The translations under genes were made by a program, and so were the position numbers. DNA of 64,000 bases, taken from Selaginella tamariscina. Lineage: Eukaryota > Streptophyta > Lycopodiopsida > Selaginellales > Selaginellaceae. The notes under the pieces are model-generated. The model had not been told where the DNA came from, ran no database searches, and saw nothing but the letters and a program-made list of their open reading frames with translations. How positions within the stretch are numbered: the stretch's first letter is position 1; every line of letters begins with the position of its first letter. Location of the stretch: NCBI GenBank assembly GCA_003024785.1, contig PUQB01000087.1:360214-424213 (forward strand). Reading direction: 5' to 3'. Positions 22,237 through 36,100 of the stretch are shown piece after piece.

Positions 22237-23383
22237 ATGACAGAGTTCATGCAGGAAATGGATAATAATGCAGCTCAAAACATCGTTACCATGGGGCCAC
22301 TTCAGTTTTTTCATCATCATTTTTATTGGCTTCAGTTCCGAAATCAATTTCTTCAGCGCATGCAATATCTGAATCTTGTAAGGATGATGTACAATTAAAT
22401 GATAAGGGATAGGCAACGAGATAGTGTCAAATAAATGTGAAAGGGAGCAAACAAGTGATTTGCAAAGTATTCAAGAGGCAACGCTATCCATGTTACTCAT
22501 GGCCATATTGTGTTGTTGGATGTCAATGGTGTTCTGCTTCATCGACAAAGGCCCGAGGATAGGAAAAAAAAATCAAACAAGGAGATTTCATTCCTTGTCA
22601 TGGTAAATTTCGATATGATATTATTTTTCGTCCAGGGTTGGATCGTCTCTTTCAAAAGCTTAAGGAGATGGGTGCGCTTGTGGGGATTTGGTCATGCATG
22701 CAGATTCACAACTTAACACCGCTGTTGAATTTGCTTAAGAAACATTGTAGTGTTGCAGAAGAGGTGATTCGTAAAGATTGGATTTTTGACCAGCGAATGT
22801 GTTATAAACCTCTCGAATTTCACAATATAAGAAAGGAAAGCAAGCCATACTTCTTCAAGAATGAAAGAATAATTGGGACTCATGGGGAGATCAGTCGCTT
22901 AAGGATAATGAAGAATGCACATATCTTAGTGGTAGACGACTCTCCTCAGAAGGCTATGCTCAACCAAAACATTGCTTGTATTCATCCAATCACTTTCGAT
23001 CCATATTCTGATACCGATATCATGGATGAGCTAGTGAATACTTGGATACGTGCCTCAGAAAGAAGAATCTCGAAAATTTTGTGAGCAGTATCCACCGTAT
23101 CAAACATTTCCTGAAGCTTTTCTTTCTCGTGATTTTGAATTTTATAAAATGAAGGATAGCAACGGGCTTTATAATATTATTCTTAAGGAACGTCATTTTT
23201 AGATGAGCCTTTATGCAGACCTGGTCTTATTACATCTTATGTATTAACAAGGATGGCAACTCCCAATTGCATTCGTGAGAGTGTTAAGGTGGTGGCAACA
23301 ACATCAAGATATTGACCAAAATGATTTGATTAATCCGGAGAGTGATGATTTAGACAAAATGAGGATTTCTCTGTATGGTTAGG
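22237..23383 (+). pseudogene. Gene Y copy B: FCP1/NLI-type HAD phosphatase-like
   Basis: Copy of gene Y (see 57251-58411). The longest clean stretch, 22638-23084, includes LDRLFQKLKEMGALVGIWSC, the basic NIRKESKPYFFKNERII segment and the HAD acidic motif ILVVDDSPQKAML (about 22921-22960). The LLDVNGVLLH motif lies at about 22517-22546. Single-base differences from copies A and C at about 22400, 22430, 22490, 22567 and 23040 break the frame, and each is private to this copy. The downstream tail ends near 23383 in LYG rather than YDRRKYL. Confidence 0.7.
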
Positions 23384-25691
23384 AAGAAAGTATTTATAAA
23401 TAAATTAACATGTTGATAAGAAATGATTTCATTTGTAATTATGTTTGATAGTATTTCTTATTATTGTAAACTATTTTTAGAATAATATGAATATTCTAAG
23501 ATATTTTAGGAATATTCCTTACTAAGTAAGGTTATTGAAGGATTAATTAATTAATTAATTAATATTTAAGGCTTAATTACATATTAATTAAATGATTAAT
23601 TAATAATTAAAACTTAAGTATTAATTAGTAATTTATTTTATATTCCCATTTTCACGTATCATGCCCATTTTAGTTACAACGTACATTATGTGCTAATACA
23701 CGAGCAGTAACAACATCAACCTCCATCAAAATAGGACCATCCCAACATGAAGTGAAACTAGATAATGTGAAGTTAACTTGATATGTTCCGACATGTTAGG
23801 CTCTACAAATGACAAAAGGCTCTAAAAGCAAATATCAAACTACATTACTGACTTAAATAGTTCCTAATGAATACGATGTAATTACTGAAAAGCATTGTCA
23901 CAATCATCAACATGTTCAAACACACATTTGAAAACTATTGAAAGAATACTCCAATTTCCACGAGTTGTTGTGTCCAAACCAATATACCATTGTAATGCCG
24001 TCCCTTTAAAATAAGTAGGAAACTTGCACAAACATCGAGCATTATCACATGAACGATATGTGACAATCACTAAATAAATGGTACACATTATCCCTAAAAT
24101 CTCCATAAAAGAAATCCAATCGGACTTGAGGATTTGCAGCATGAGCAGGAGTATCATGGGTTGTAAACACTGCCATCAACTAAAATTAATTGTTCAATTG
24201 TACCCACATGATATCTTGGAATCGCATGAGTAACTATTCCATAAACAAAGGATTTACCTATTATGCATTCATGAACAAAAAGAAAAAAGAATAAATTTAC
24301 AAAAAAAAAAAAAATAGATTAGATCTAAATAATTAAAAGTTAAATTTAAAAAACAAAGAAGATTTATAAAAAAGACACAAATTCAAGAACTTCGTAGGAT
24401 AATTAAAAGTGCCCTTACTTCCACCAATGTAAAAGTTCAAAATATATAAAAGTGTATATATTGTATTAACCCAAAACCCTATATTATATATATAGGAGCT
24501 CTATCAAAATCCTCCTAAGATAGTAATAATAATATATGTGCATGCAGCTGGACATGAGGACCTTACAAACTCATTATAATATAGCTTATTATATTAATTA
24601 ATATACCGTTATAATCCTTGTATTAATATATAAGGGTTTAATTTTGCTCTAAAAGTGGAATAATTGCTTCAATAAAGATGTTTTTTTTATCATGTTGTTC
24701 TATGTTTTACACTAGCATTTGTACGCATGTACATAGGTTATAAGAAAACAATTATGCCCGATTTAGATGCTTACTGGAATTATGTTTAATGTATTTCTAC
24801 TTTATGATAGATTAGCAAGAGAAACGTTTGTTTTTAACAATTGTTTGTTTCTTAAGAGTTAAAAATTTTTTACAAGCCTATAATAAGTAAAATTTTAATT
24901 ATACATATTAGGCTCAAACTAATATAAACATAATATACACAAGTAATTTCATATACTAGTATACATGTGGAATGTGTGTTCACAACACACACACATATAA
25001 ATATATATATCCCTGCATGTATAATTGAGATAATATGATAGTTAGTGTTTGTGTTTTGTTTCACATATAGTTTAGAAGCGTTGTGGGCACATAAACATCT
25101 AATTTCAACACACCACACACAGATTATATAATGTAGCGTTAGTATAAAATGGCAAAGCTTTATATAAAAATATTTATTTAATGGTTTACATTTGCATTTT
25201 ACAGATTCAATAAATAGTCCATATGCGTTTTACTGCTAGTATATTTTATTTCCATCTTCTATGAACTGTATATTAAGTGTTTTTTCTTTGAATTCTTCAT
25301 ATTTATATTAATTAATTTTCTTTTGCATTCTACGTACAAGTGGTGGCGCTGTAAATTCTATCGTATAAATAAAATGATAAACACTGGCATTGAATGTAGT
25401 AAACACAATATATTTAATTATATGCTTGTTTGCGTATGGAAAAAGATAAACACTGGCACTGGATGTAGAAATATAATATATTTATGTATAGGTCGGTTTG
25501 CGTATGGAAAACGAATGTCTATATATTATAACATTTCCTGCATGTATATACATAAAAATAAACTATGAAAAATAAAACGGTAAATTTTTATGAAATTTAG
25601 GGTTTGAGTTGGGGTTGGCGATAAGTGCAGAACCCACTTGGCAGTTGGATCTGGCAGTTTCGAACCACTGTTTACAAAAAGGCTGTAACAT
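23384..25691. other. AT-rich intergenic DNA, copy B, with gag-like fossil
   Basis: The direct repeat of 3566-5843. The fragment at about 23800-24200 (minus strand) shows the same gag-like core FKGTALQWYIGL as copy A. No host gene seen. A partly repeated ATAAACACTGGCAYTG motif lies at about 25378 and 25447. Confidence 0.55.
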
Positions 25692-27061
25692 TTATTCATT
25701 GTGCACAAAGTCAATAATGGATACTATCGTTCCAGAGATGCCAACCTAAGCCCAGAATCAATATAAAAACATTGAGTGAAATCTCCCACCTTGACATGCT
25801 CCTTCCATACAACTTCAAGTAGAATGCACAAGGAAGAATGATGGCAAGTAGCATGCCTGAAGCAGAGCCAATGAAGGCTACCATGGTTTCAAAATGTGGG
25901 AAAGCCATGGCCAAGACCATAATAACAACCATTATGGCTGCTCTCAAGAAGATACTAGCAAAAATAAATCGTTTGGATGAACTAGACCTGGAAATCTTGT
26001 CTCGATGTCAAGAGCCATTGGAGCAATACATAGTGAGTATTTGCTGACGGGAATAAGGATTACTAAGCATAACACTATCTTTGCAGCGGTTAAGTAAGCA
26101 GGAATGTTGAGTGAGACTTGGGACATGATGGCTTGTTCACCGAACATTGTTCCACCTAAGAATGCAAAGCCTGTGTATGTCGCTGTGGTGACGAGGAAAC
26201 TGACGATCAAGACCTGGATAATAATTTCATTTAGCAATTCAGTTGATGAACATATATATATGTAGCGCTCCTACCTTTGGGTAATCTTTGGGCTGCTCGA
26301 GTGAGCTGTGGATACTTGGAAATACACAGTGTGCAGCAAAGCAGTAAGCATATATTCCCGTAATGTGCAGTAATTTTCTCGGCCTTAGCAACGGAACAGA
26401 GTGGTGGAAACCAATACCATCAGAAGCTCCAGCATACAAGAGAGTGAATGCAATAACTGCATATATTGCAATGCCTGCTAGAGATAAGTAAGACATTAAT
26501 GTCAAATCCCGCAACCATACAGTGGGGATATGATGAGGAACGCTAGAATAAGGAGAGACTTGGAGGGACCGATTTCAATCGTCCAAAGTTTTACGTCGGC
26601 ATGTGGAAACAACCTTGCAAGGTTGTCGCTTAATGAGATTGTATACCCAACCAAAACTGCAATGAGTTCAAAATACATCAGCAAGGTGAATGCCGTGCGG
26701 GCTCTACGTCCGAATGCTGCTTCTGCAATCTTCTGGTAAGACGCATTGCTTGCAAGGCAATGACCCAGAGCATTTGCAGTGTAGCAACATGTTATTGCAA
26801 ATGCAAAGAGAATGCTGAGCGCCAACCAACCGGCTTTCTCGAGGGCGTATGGCATTGAGAGAAAGGAAATTCCTGCAAACCATATATTGAGTCAATCACA
26901 TTGCACAAATGGAAATTGCAGCTTAAGATTGGGATGGTCTACAAGTAACAACCTAGCATAACATTGACGCTGTTGAACGTAGCATGCAGAAACGAACTGC
27001 CTTTCTTTGAGTTGTCCTCAAGTGAAATGTCAATGGTGATGGCTTGAATCCCTTCTGCCAT
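25692..27061 (-). pseudogene. AVT1-type amino acid transporter, copy B
   Basis: Second copy of the AAAP/AVT1 transporter, with exons 26953-27061, 26275-26872 and 25692-26213. Unlike copy A it carries frame-breaking differences: one G fewer near 26527, a two-base shortage near 25988, and another near 25747. The first exon is 12 bp longer in frame than copy A, giving EGIQAITIDISLEDN instead of EGIQDISLEDN. As written only copy A can make a full transporter. Confidence 0.8.
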
Positions 27062-27656
27062 ATCCTTTCGTGAAAGAGTGTAGAACTCGGCAAATTTGTA
27101 TTGCTCAAAGAACTGAAGAGTGTAACAGAAGATTATGTCTATATATACTAGCTTTCTTCACGTTGCAAGTCAAAGTTGTATTGTATGAATTGTGGATGTG
27201 CATCCACCCAAAACATCAACGAAGTTAGTCACAACCTGGAGATGGCCTTTTCAAATATTTTAAGCTAAAATATTTATAGGACATTCAGCACATGTAAATA
27301 CTACATACATGTCAGTCCAAACGTATTTCAATAATAATACGGCACGTTGGTTTTTAAATTTTGGACGTGTGTACACATTTTTGGACTTAATAAACTTTCT
27401 GCATATTATAGAATATAATTATCTTAAAGGGACCCTCCCTTTATTTTTTATTTTGTTTTTAAATCCATATAAAAATAATTACCTAGCCTATCAGAACATG
27501 CATACGAACCATCCAAGGGGGGCCATTCGGTATAGTTTGTTTAGAAATCGAACAGCTTTTCTCCCCACGACTACTGTGGACCAGAAATGCGACTTGTTAC
27601 ATTGTCACGTTGTTGTGCTTTAAAGCTCTCTAATAACACACGTTACCTTGCTCGCA

Positions 27657-28751
27657 ATGGCGGTTTCCTCCTTATCAATAAAGTGAATCCTCCTCTATGT
27701 GAGAGGCCTGCCAAGCACTCTGCAATGCTGAGTGAGATTGTCGACTGGAGAGATACTGCACGTCTCAAGTCAGCGAAGCTTGCGAGTAAGAAGGTGATCG
27801 ACCGAGACGGCCGGGCGAGTCCAACCTTGTGTGAGCTTACCAAGGATCTTGAATGGTATCTCAACGATGCAGTCGACGGCTTGTGGAGGCAGCAAGCTGA
27901 TCCCAATGCAAGGCTCTCACTCCGTGCAAGCTTGCAGGAGCTGAGTCAAGGATGGGACGAGCGCATTGAGAAACGAAGACCGCTCGAGTACCTGGTTGGC
28001 GGTGTGCGGTGGCGTGACTTGTTGCTTTGTGCAGGAAGGGTGTTAATACCCCGCACTGAGACTGAGCAGTTTGTAGACCTCGCAAAGGCAGCAGTTGCCC
28101 GAGATGATTCTTTAAGACATGGCATTTGGGCTGACATTGGAAGTGGAAGCGGTGCTATATCCATTGCTGTTGCTCGTATGCTCGGTCCGAACTCTGGGCC
28201 TGTTGTCGCTGTCGATTACGATGATGTCGCCCTAGAGGTTACGAGATATAACGTCAGCCGCTGCCATTGAGGTTTGCTCATGCATTGCATATCTATAAGA
28301 TAGTGGAGTCCGTTTGTACTGCAGGGCGTTGTGAAGGCTGTCAAGGGATCATGGTTCTCACCATTTGAGGGAAAGCCTGAACAGAAGTTAGCAGCTGTGT
28401 TGAGCACCTCCGTATGTTCCATCTGCAAGTATACCTCGCATGCGAGCTGAAGCTTGTGAACACGAGCCCTTGTACGCAATGGACGGTGGTAACGAGGGCA
28501 TGGATCATCTTTACGTGGTCTGTGATGGGGCTCGTAAAGTACTTAGGCACGGTGGATTCTTAGCTTTAGAGGTAAATAGTCTTCTTATTTCGTATGTACA
28601 TGCTAATAACTGTATGGGCTTTGCAGACTGATGTGGGAAACAAGCTCATAACGTTGCGGATTACCTTGTGAAGAGTAAAGTCTTTGCACAAATCATGGTT
28701 ACAAAAGATTACGGGGGCGTTGATCGCTTTGTTACGGCCTATCGTATATGA
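27657..28751 (+). pseudogene. PrmC/HemK-type methyltransferase, copy B
   Basis: Second copy of the plastid-type PrmC gene with the same three-exon structure and the same ending, RFVTAYRI, at 28751. The SAM motif DIGSGSGAISIAVA is intact, but the catalytic NPPY codons are disturbed by a two-base shortage near 28406. Other small losses occur near 27682, 28025, 28265 and 28633. The second intron has a standard GT donor (28573), unlike copy A. It is likely non-functional, or miscalled, as written. Confidence 0.8.
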
Positions 28752-29407
28752 AACTGAATGGTTTTAACATCTGCATAAGTTTCATGTTAAACTGTTTAAT
28801 AATCAATAAATGTAATAAAATTACTGTATCCTGTTGTGTTTTTATATTGTATTGATAATTTTTGAAACATATTATTTTTTGTATTTTTCTCATAAAAATA
28901 TAAAATATTTTTATTTAATAATGAAAAGATTCCTATATTAAAATTAAAGCTAAACTTACTTGTATACTAATAGGCCTGATCTTTCCATAAGTGTCGCCAA
29001 ATTTTACACACACATGTACATACATATTAGAATAAGTTATGTGTGTGTGTTTATTCTAATGTTTAATGTAGTTAAGGCACACATGTATATGCATGTTAAT
29101 ATATAGAATGCATATAATAAAGTTTAAAGCACACACCTACATGTATTGTAAAAGTTATATATGGGTTATATATAAATGCATATACTAGTAAGTAGATGTT
29201 CAACATGAATTCTTTTCTTATGATTAAGAATATTTTATATTTTTATAAAGAAAAATACAAAATAAATATACGCCAAAGCCATAGTCAACTAAAAGCATGT
29301 GTCACAAACAACCACAAATGACTATAGATACGACTAAACAAGACAACAATACATGATAAATATGGAACTGTTACAATAATTAAAAAAATAACTTGTGGAT
29401 GTAAAGT

Positions 29408-29446
<39 letters not shown>

Positions 29447-30148
29447 ATCACTTATATTTTTATCCTATTATTAAACTTTACATTAAATAGAATTAAACTT
29501 GTGGATATAAGGTGGATCCACAAAAAATAGGGTCCACCTTATAATAAATACGACACGTGATAAGGTAATGTATAATCCTGTATTTCATAATTGATTTAGA
29601 AAATTATAATTCCATTAGTATATAATATAATAAATGATCCATTAACAAAAATAGACTTACACATGCGCTAGTTTTCACAATCCAACCCTCTCTTAATTAT
29701 AATTAATTAAGTCATTTATTTTAATTTAAATGATATAATTAAGAAAGACCTCCAGGGTTATTGCATTTCACTTATATACATGATTTAGAATATATAAGTT
29801 CATGATTTTAAAAAAAACATATTTATTAATTGATTAAGTTTTAATTAATTATCACTAATATAAAAGGGTTGAATTGTGAAAGTGTTCGAGTGTCAATGAA
29901 TTGTATGAACAATTGAAATTAAAAATTCAGAATATATTTATATTATTCTTATGTGTTTCATATATGCATCTAATAAGAGTGCATATTTAAGTTGAAAATA
30001 ATTACAAATTAATGTCATTACATTTCTAATTAAGATAAATGATGAAACTTTTGATGCTTTATGAGCAAAACTTTTAAACATTTATGATTATTGTAGAGTT
30101 TTTACTAATAAAAAGAAATTGTTTTAATGAACTAAATAATTCAATTAT
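28752..30148. other. AT-rich intergenic DNA, copy B
   Basis: Duplicate of 8918-10402 without the 129-bp MITE. It has a longer TA run at 29411-29443. No gene seen. Confidence 0.5.
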
Positions 30149-33100
30149 TGTAAAAAAATATGTGATGGACTCATAACTGCTAGGTGGAATATTTAAGTTT
30201 AGAAGTCTAATGAATAGAAGAATCCATAAAAAAATATAATCCTATAATATAAAGGGACAAAAGTATTTAAGGTGATCATGGTCCTTAGAATGAGTTGAAT
30301 ATTAACGGAAAGTACTGAACTTGTGTGTTGAGCACACATATTGCAAATCTGTATATTGCTTAGGGGAGAACACCATGTGTTCTTTGGTTGGGAGGTTTGA
30401 GTTGGCAAATCTTGTGTGCATGTTCATATACGTATGTTAGGAGCGTTACAATTGGTATTAGAGCCACATGATCATGAGCAACAACCATGTGGTTGTGCCT
30501 GGAGTGATTGAGGCAGAGAAAGGTGAAGAAGTTAATATGAAAGTCAAACATGAAGAAAAGAAAGTTAACATGGAAGTCAAATATGAAGTAGAGAACAACT
30601 TTTTTTTGTCACGACCCGATACAAGATACAGGATTCCGGATACAGGATACGGGTTGCAGGATTTTCCTACAGGGATTACTGATACATGATACGGTTGCAG
30701 GATATGCCACAGGATATGCCTAGAGGATAAAGGACATGTGGACTCATCTTAGCCTCTGCATGCATGCAGTCACTTTGCATGCATGCAACCACTTTTAGCA
30801 CTCATGCCTAGATTAGCTCTTGGAGTTGTGATCATAAAAGCTCCGACCTAATTGTTGTACAATTCAGTTACTATCAACACCATTTCTTACTACAATCAAT
30901 CTTGTTCTTGTTCTTGCCTTGCTTCTTGTTCTCTCCTTGTTCCGCTCCTGGATCTTGTCTTGTTCCTTCCTGTCTTGTTCCTGGATCCTGTCCTGCGCCT
31001 TCCTGTCTTGTTCCGGATCCTATCCTGTTCCTGTCTCTCCAGATCCTATCATGTTCCTGCCTTGCCTCTGAGTTCCTAGTTCATGTCCTGCTCTCTGTCT
31101 TGTTCCTGAGTCAAGCCTTCTTGTTCTTGGAATCCTGCTCTCTTCCTGATTCCTGGATCGTGGCTTGATAGTTGCTCTCTTCCTGGTTCCTGGATCGTGG
31201 CTTGACAATTTGATAGTAACTGCTTTCATAGCTTTCCGTTTTTCAACTACTTTTTTTTCCTTGATTCTTTTCCTTCGTTTTCCTCCTTTTTCTTTCATAA
31301 ATCATGACTGATTTTGAGCGCTTTCAACGCGAGCACCAATGTTGCTTCATGAGCTGGCCACTTTGTGCCAAGTGGTCACCGATTTGCAAGGTTCCACCAG
31401 TGCAGCACATGCAGCTGTTGATGCATTCTCCAAGGCTGCTGTGCAGGCTCTCTCTCAGGCATCGGTGGTTCCCTCTTCATCGAACTTTTCTTTGGAGCCG
31501 AAGGTTAACATGCCAGAAAAGTTCAGTGGCAATCGTGTCGATTTCCAAGGTTTGCTAAATCAAATCCGGCTCTTGATTCACATGCAACCACGCCGCTACA
31601 CAACTGATACACAAAAGGTTGGCCTTTTAGCATCCTTACTAAGTGGGTCTCCACGGGCTTGGGTTGGAACGTGACGACCCATTATGGAAGATTTTGAAGG
31701 TTTCGTGGCTGCCTTTGAAGCCTGCTTTGGAGATCCTGATAAGTACCATTCCGCATGCACGAAGTTACGGAAGCTCGCTCAAGGATCCCGACCAGCTTCC
31801 GTTTATGCATCCGAATTTCAGCAACTTTGCACGAACATTCCATGGGACGAGACTGCATTGATCGAACACTTCCATTTTGGGTTGAGGGATGACGTGAAGG
31901 ACCTTCTCCTTACGTTACCAAATGCCCAAACATTAGCGGAGATCATGCAATAAGCTGTTCGTTGCGCAACCGTTTATTCGAGCGTCGTCAGGAAAGATCC
32001 CGTTAGCAGTTCCTGCAAACCAATCCTGTAGCTGTGGTACATGTTCCTGCACGTTGAGAAATCCAAACATGGCTCTCTTTCCGCTGCTGAGAAGCAACGT
32101 CGCCACAGTGAGAACCTATGCTTGTATTGTGGTGAAAGGACACAAGGTGGCAGAATGTCCTGTTAAAGCCAGGAAGTTCAAGACGCGTGAAGTTAAAGCT
32201 GAAGTTCAATCGGAAAACTTCAATGTCCACTTCGTCTAGGAGCCGCAAAGTTGGACGTAGGTGCAGGCTCCATTGGTGCTGCTCATACAATAATCGAGAG
32301 CTCATGGAGTTTGCCTTGTTAGACACTGGTGCAAATGCATGCTTCATGGATGACACTTTTGCAACTCAACATGGCATTTTGGTGGTGAAGTTGAAGCGTG
32401 CAGTTCCTGTAAAGGTGCCTGATGGGCATCTGATTGCTTCTGGCGTAGTTATCCATGCTACCGAACCTCTCTCCTACAGTTATGGCACATTCAACTGTTC
32501 AATTTCCTTCAACTTGATCAAGACTCGGTTGACTCCCATCATTTTGGGCATGCCATGGTTCGTTGTTGCAAATCCGTAGATCGACTGGAGGTCTAGGACG
32601 CTCACGTTTCCTCTCCGACAGTTAGGATCAATCCTGTACCTTCCTGTGTGCAGGATACATCCTTAGTATCTGAGGCAGTACAAGCTACAGGATTGACCGT
32701 GCCTGTTCCTGTACCAGTGTTGAAGACTCCTCCTCGACAGGATTCACCTAATGTCAGTTCCTCAGTACATCCGCAGGCTCTTTCCACTCCTGTAAGTTTG
32801 CGTTTTCCTGTACAGGGTTCTTCCAATCCTGTATCAGTGTCGAAGGTTCCTCCTCAACAAGATCCACCTCCTGTTGATTCGTCAGCACATTCACAGGCTT
32901 TCCCCACTCCTGCGCAACCACGGACTCCTGTACAGGATTCTTCCAATCTTGTACACTCGTCAACATGCACATAGGTTTTTTCTAATCCTGCCTCTTTCTG
33001 TTACTCTGCTTATGTTCCACCCCCCAAGATCCTTCCTCTTTTTCAGTCACAGCTCCCTCCTTCTCCTCTCCGAGTTTTTACCACTACCATGCATGAACTC

Positions 33101-36100
33101 CACTGATCCTGCTCCTTTCCACCTTTTTGCCTTTCAAGTAACTCCTACGTCCTCTTCTACCTTTTCTGCATCCGACTCTCTGTTTTTCAATCTCCTTTCC
33201 TACTCCTTCTCCTTCTCCTCCTTCTTCCTACCATCCAAGTATCACGCTTTAAGGACGTTTTTACAAGCACAAGGCTGCAGTTCTTCTGTTCACAGGTCCT
33301 ACGACTGTCCTATTGATCTTGCGGAAGGAAAGACTCCACCGTTCGGACCGATTTATGCATTGTCACCCAGAGTTGGAGGTTCTTCGTCAGTACATCGAGG
33401 ACAACTTGGCATCGGCTTCATTCGTCACTCAAAGTCCCTGCAGGAGCTATCTTCTTTGTCAAGAAGAAGGATGGGAGTTTACGTTTGGTTGTGGACTACA
33501 GGGGTTTGAATCAAGTCACCATTCGGAATCGGTACCTGTTGCCATTGATCCCGGAACTTCTCGATCGGCTGCGAGGAGCAAAGGTGTTCACAAGATCGAC
33601 TTACGAGGGCCTACAACCTTGTACGGATTCGTCTAGGCATGAGTGGAAGACTGCCTTTCGTACAAGGTATGGACACTTCAGTACACGGTGATGCCTTCGG
33701 CCTTACCAATGCCCCAGCCGTGTTCCAACACATGGTGAACGACATCTTTCGTGACTTTTGGACCAGTTTGTGGTGATCTACCTCGACGACATTTTGATTT
33801 TCTCCAAGGACCAGGCGGCACATGACAAGCATGTACGATTAGTTCTAGAGTGGCTTCGCGAGCATGGCCTATACGAAGTTGGAGAAGTGTTTTTTCGATA
33901 GGGATTCGTGGAGTTCTTGGGCTACATCGTCTCTCCTGCTGGCGTTTCCATGACATGCACAAGGTGAAGACCATCGTGGAGTGGGAGAGGCCCAAGTCTA
34001 TACGAGATGTACAATGTTTCCTTGGCTTTGCAAACTTCTACAGCGGTTCATACAGGACTTCTCCAAGCGTGTACTTCCACTCACGGAACTCACCAAGCAC
34101 ACAAGGCTTTTCTCTTGGTCCGACAAGGCGGAACACGCATTCACAACACTCAAGGATGCCTTCACGAGCTCCGATTTTAGCACATCCTGACCCTTCTCAT
34201 CCTTTCTTCATTGAAGCAAATGCTCGGATTTTGCAATAGGATCCGTCCTATCACAAGTTGGAGAAGACAAGTTGCTTCATCCTAGCTTTTCACTCTCGTA
34301 AGTTCCTTTCGGCGGAGATCAATTACGAGATTCATGACAAGGAACTCAAGGCCATTGTGGATTCGTTCAGGAGTGGCGCATTTCCTGGAAGGTGCTGCAC
34401 ATCCTGTACAAGTTCTTACGGATCACAAGAACCTGGAGTATTTTCAAACGGCTCGAGTTCTCAGTCGGCGACAGGCTAGGTGGGCGGAGTTCTTATCACG
34501 TTTTGATTTCGTCATCGTCTACAGGCCCGGTTTTCGGAATGGCAAGGCGGACGCATTATTTAGGTGCTCTTACCTTGCACCAAGCTCGGGCGATCCTACA
34601 TATGACTGTCAAAGGCAAGTGTTGTTGGGTTGATCGATTCCGGCTTGCGGCACTGCAGGTTTATCAAGCTCCAGCAAATTCAACACTCCTACAAGACGTT
34701 CGTTCGCAGTTAGCTATAGACGACTTGGCAAAGAATGTGTTCTCACACATTCATCCTGACATTGCAAGTTCCTCTTCCTCCAGTTCCCGTTCAGACTACA
34801 AGTTGTTCACCATACAGGATGGACTTATGTATCGGGAAGGTCTCCTGTACGTTCCTGTTAGTATTTTCAGGACTTGTGTGGTACATGATTGTTATGATAC
34901 CTCGGCTACATGACATTTTGGTGTGGCCAAGACAGTGGAGTTGGTGACTCACAACTGGTGGCTTGGGTTGCGAGGTTTTATAGAAAGGTTTGTACGGAGT
35001 TGTGACACTTGTAACAGGTCGAAGATGCCTCATCATGCACCCTCTGGTCTTTTCGTCCTCTTCCTGTTCCTTCTACTCCTTGGAGATCCATTTCTATGGA
35101 TTTCCTCACAGATCTTCCTCCTTCTCGTGGATTCGATGCAGTTCTTGTGGTGGTTGACCGTTTCACTAAGCATGCTCATTTCCTACCCTGCAACAAGACA
35201 GCTACAGGTCAGACAACTGCTGAGTTGGTGATCCGTGAAGTGTTCCGACATCATGGTATTCCTGAGAGCATTGTTTCCGATCGAGATCCACAATTCATGT
35301 CCAAGTTTTGGCGAGAGCTTCTTCGGAGTCTACAGGTTAAAGCGGATCTTTCTTCAGGATAACAAAGATACTGTTTCAAGGTCTGAATTGTGCGTTCGGA
35401 TTGCCCATCAGTTTGCGGATGATGCTTCATCAGTTACCAGCAGGACAACTGGTTGGACCTTCTTCCAATGGCAGAGTTTGACTACAACAACTCCGTTCAT
35501 GCATCTACAGGACAGACACCTTTCTTTGCTCTTACAGATCACCATCCATGTTTTGACTTTGCTCCTCCCGCTTCTCCTTCTTCCGCTCCTGCAGTACAAG
35601 ATCGTCTCCATCATCTTCGTCAGGTACAGATAATCTCCAGGTTCATCTTCAGCAGGCACAGGAACGATACAAGCATCATGCTGATGCTCACCGTCATCCG
35701 GCACCTGCATACAAGATTGGTGATCTCATGTGGCTTCTTCGTCGACATATTCACACCAACAGGCCTTCTTCTAAGTTGGATTTTTAACGATTGGGCCCTT
35801 ACAGGATTGTGGCGAAGGTCAATTCTGTAGCTTTCTGACTCGAGTTACCATCTACGGTGAAACTTCATCTTGTGTTTCACACCTCCTTGTTGGAGCCGTA
35901 TCATCCTTCTTCTCTTCCCGGTCGTGCTTCTTCTCCTCCCCCTCCTGTGGTCATTGACACTGAACCTGAATACGAGGTTGTAGCCATCCTTGATTCTCGT
36001 CTTCATTGCCGCTAACTCCAATACTTGGTGGATTGGAAAGGTTATTTGCCTATTGATCGCACTTGGGAACCTACATCCAACTTACTCCATGCTTCTTTCA

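Noticed and set aside
32603-33300. Possible host proline-rich gene between protease and polymerase parts
   Set aside because: It lies inside the nested chromovirus between its protease and reverse transcriptase regions, so it belongs to that element's linker.
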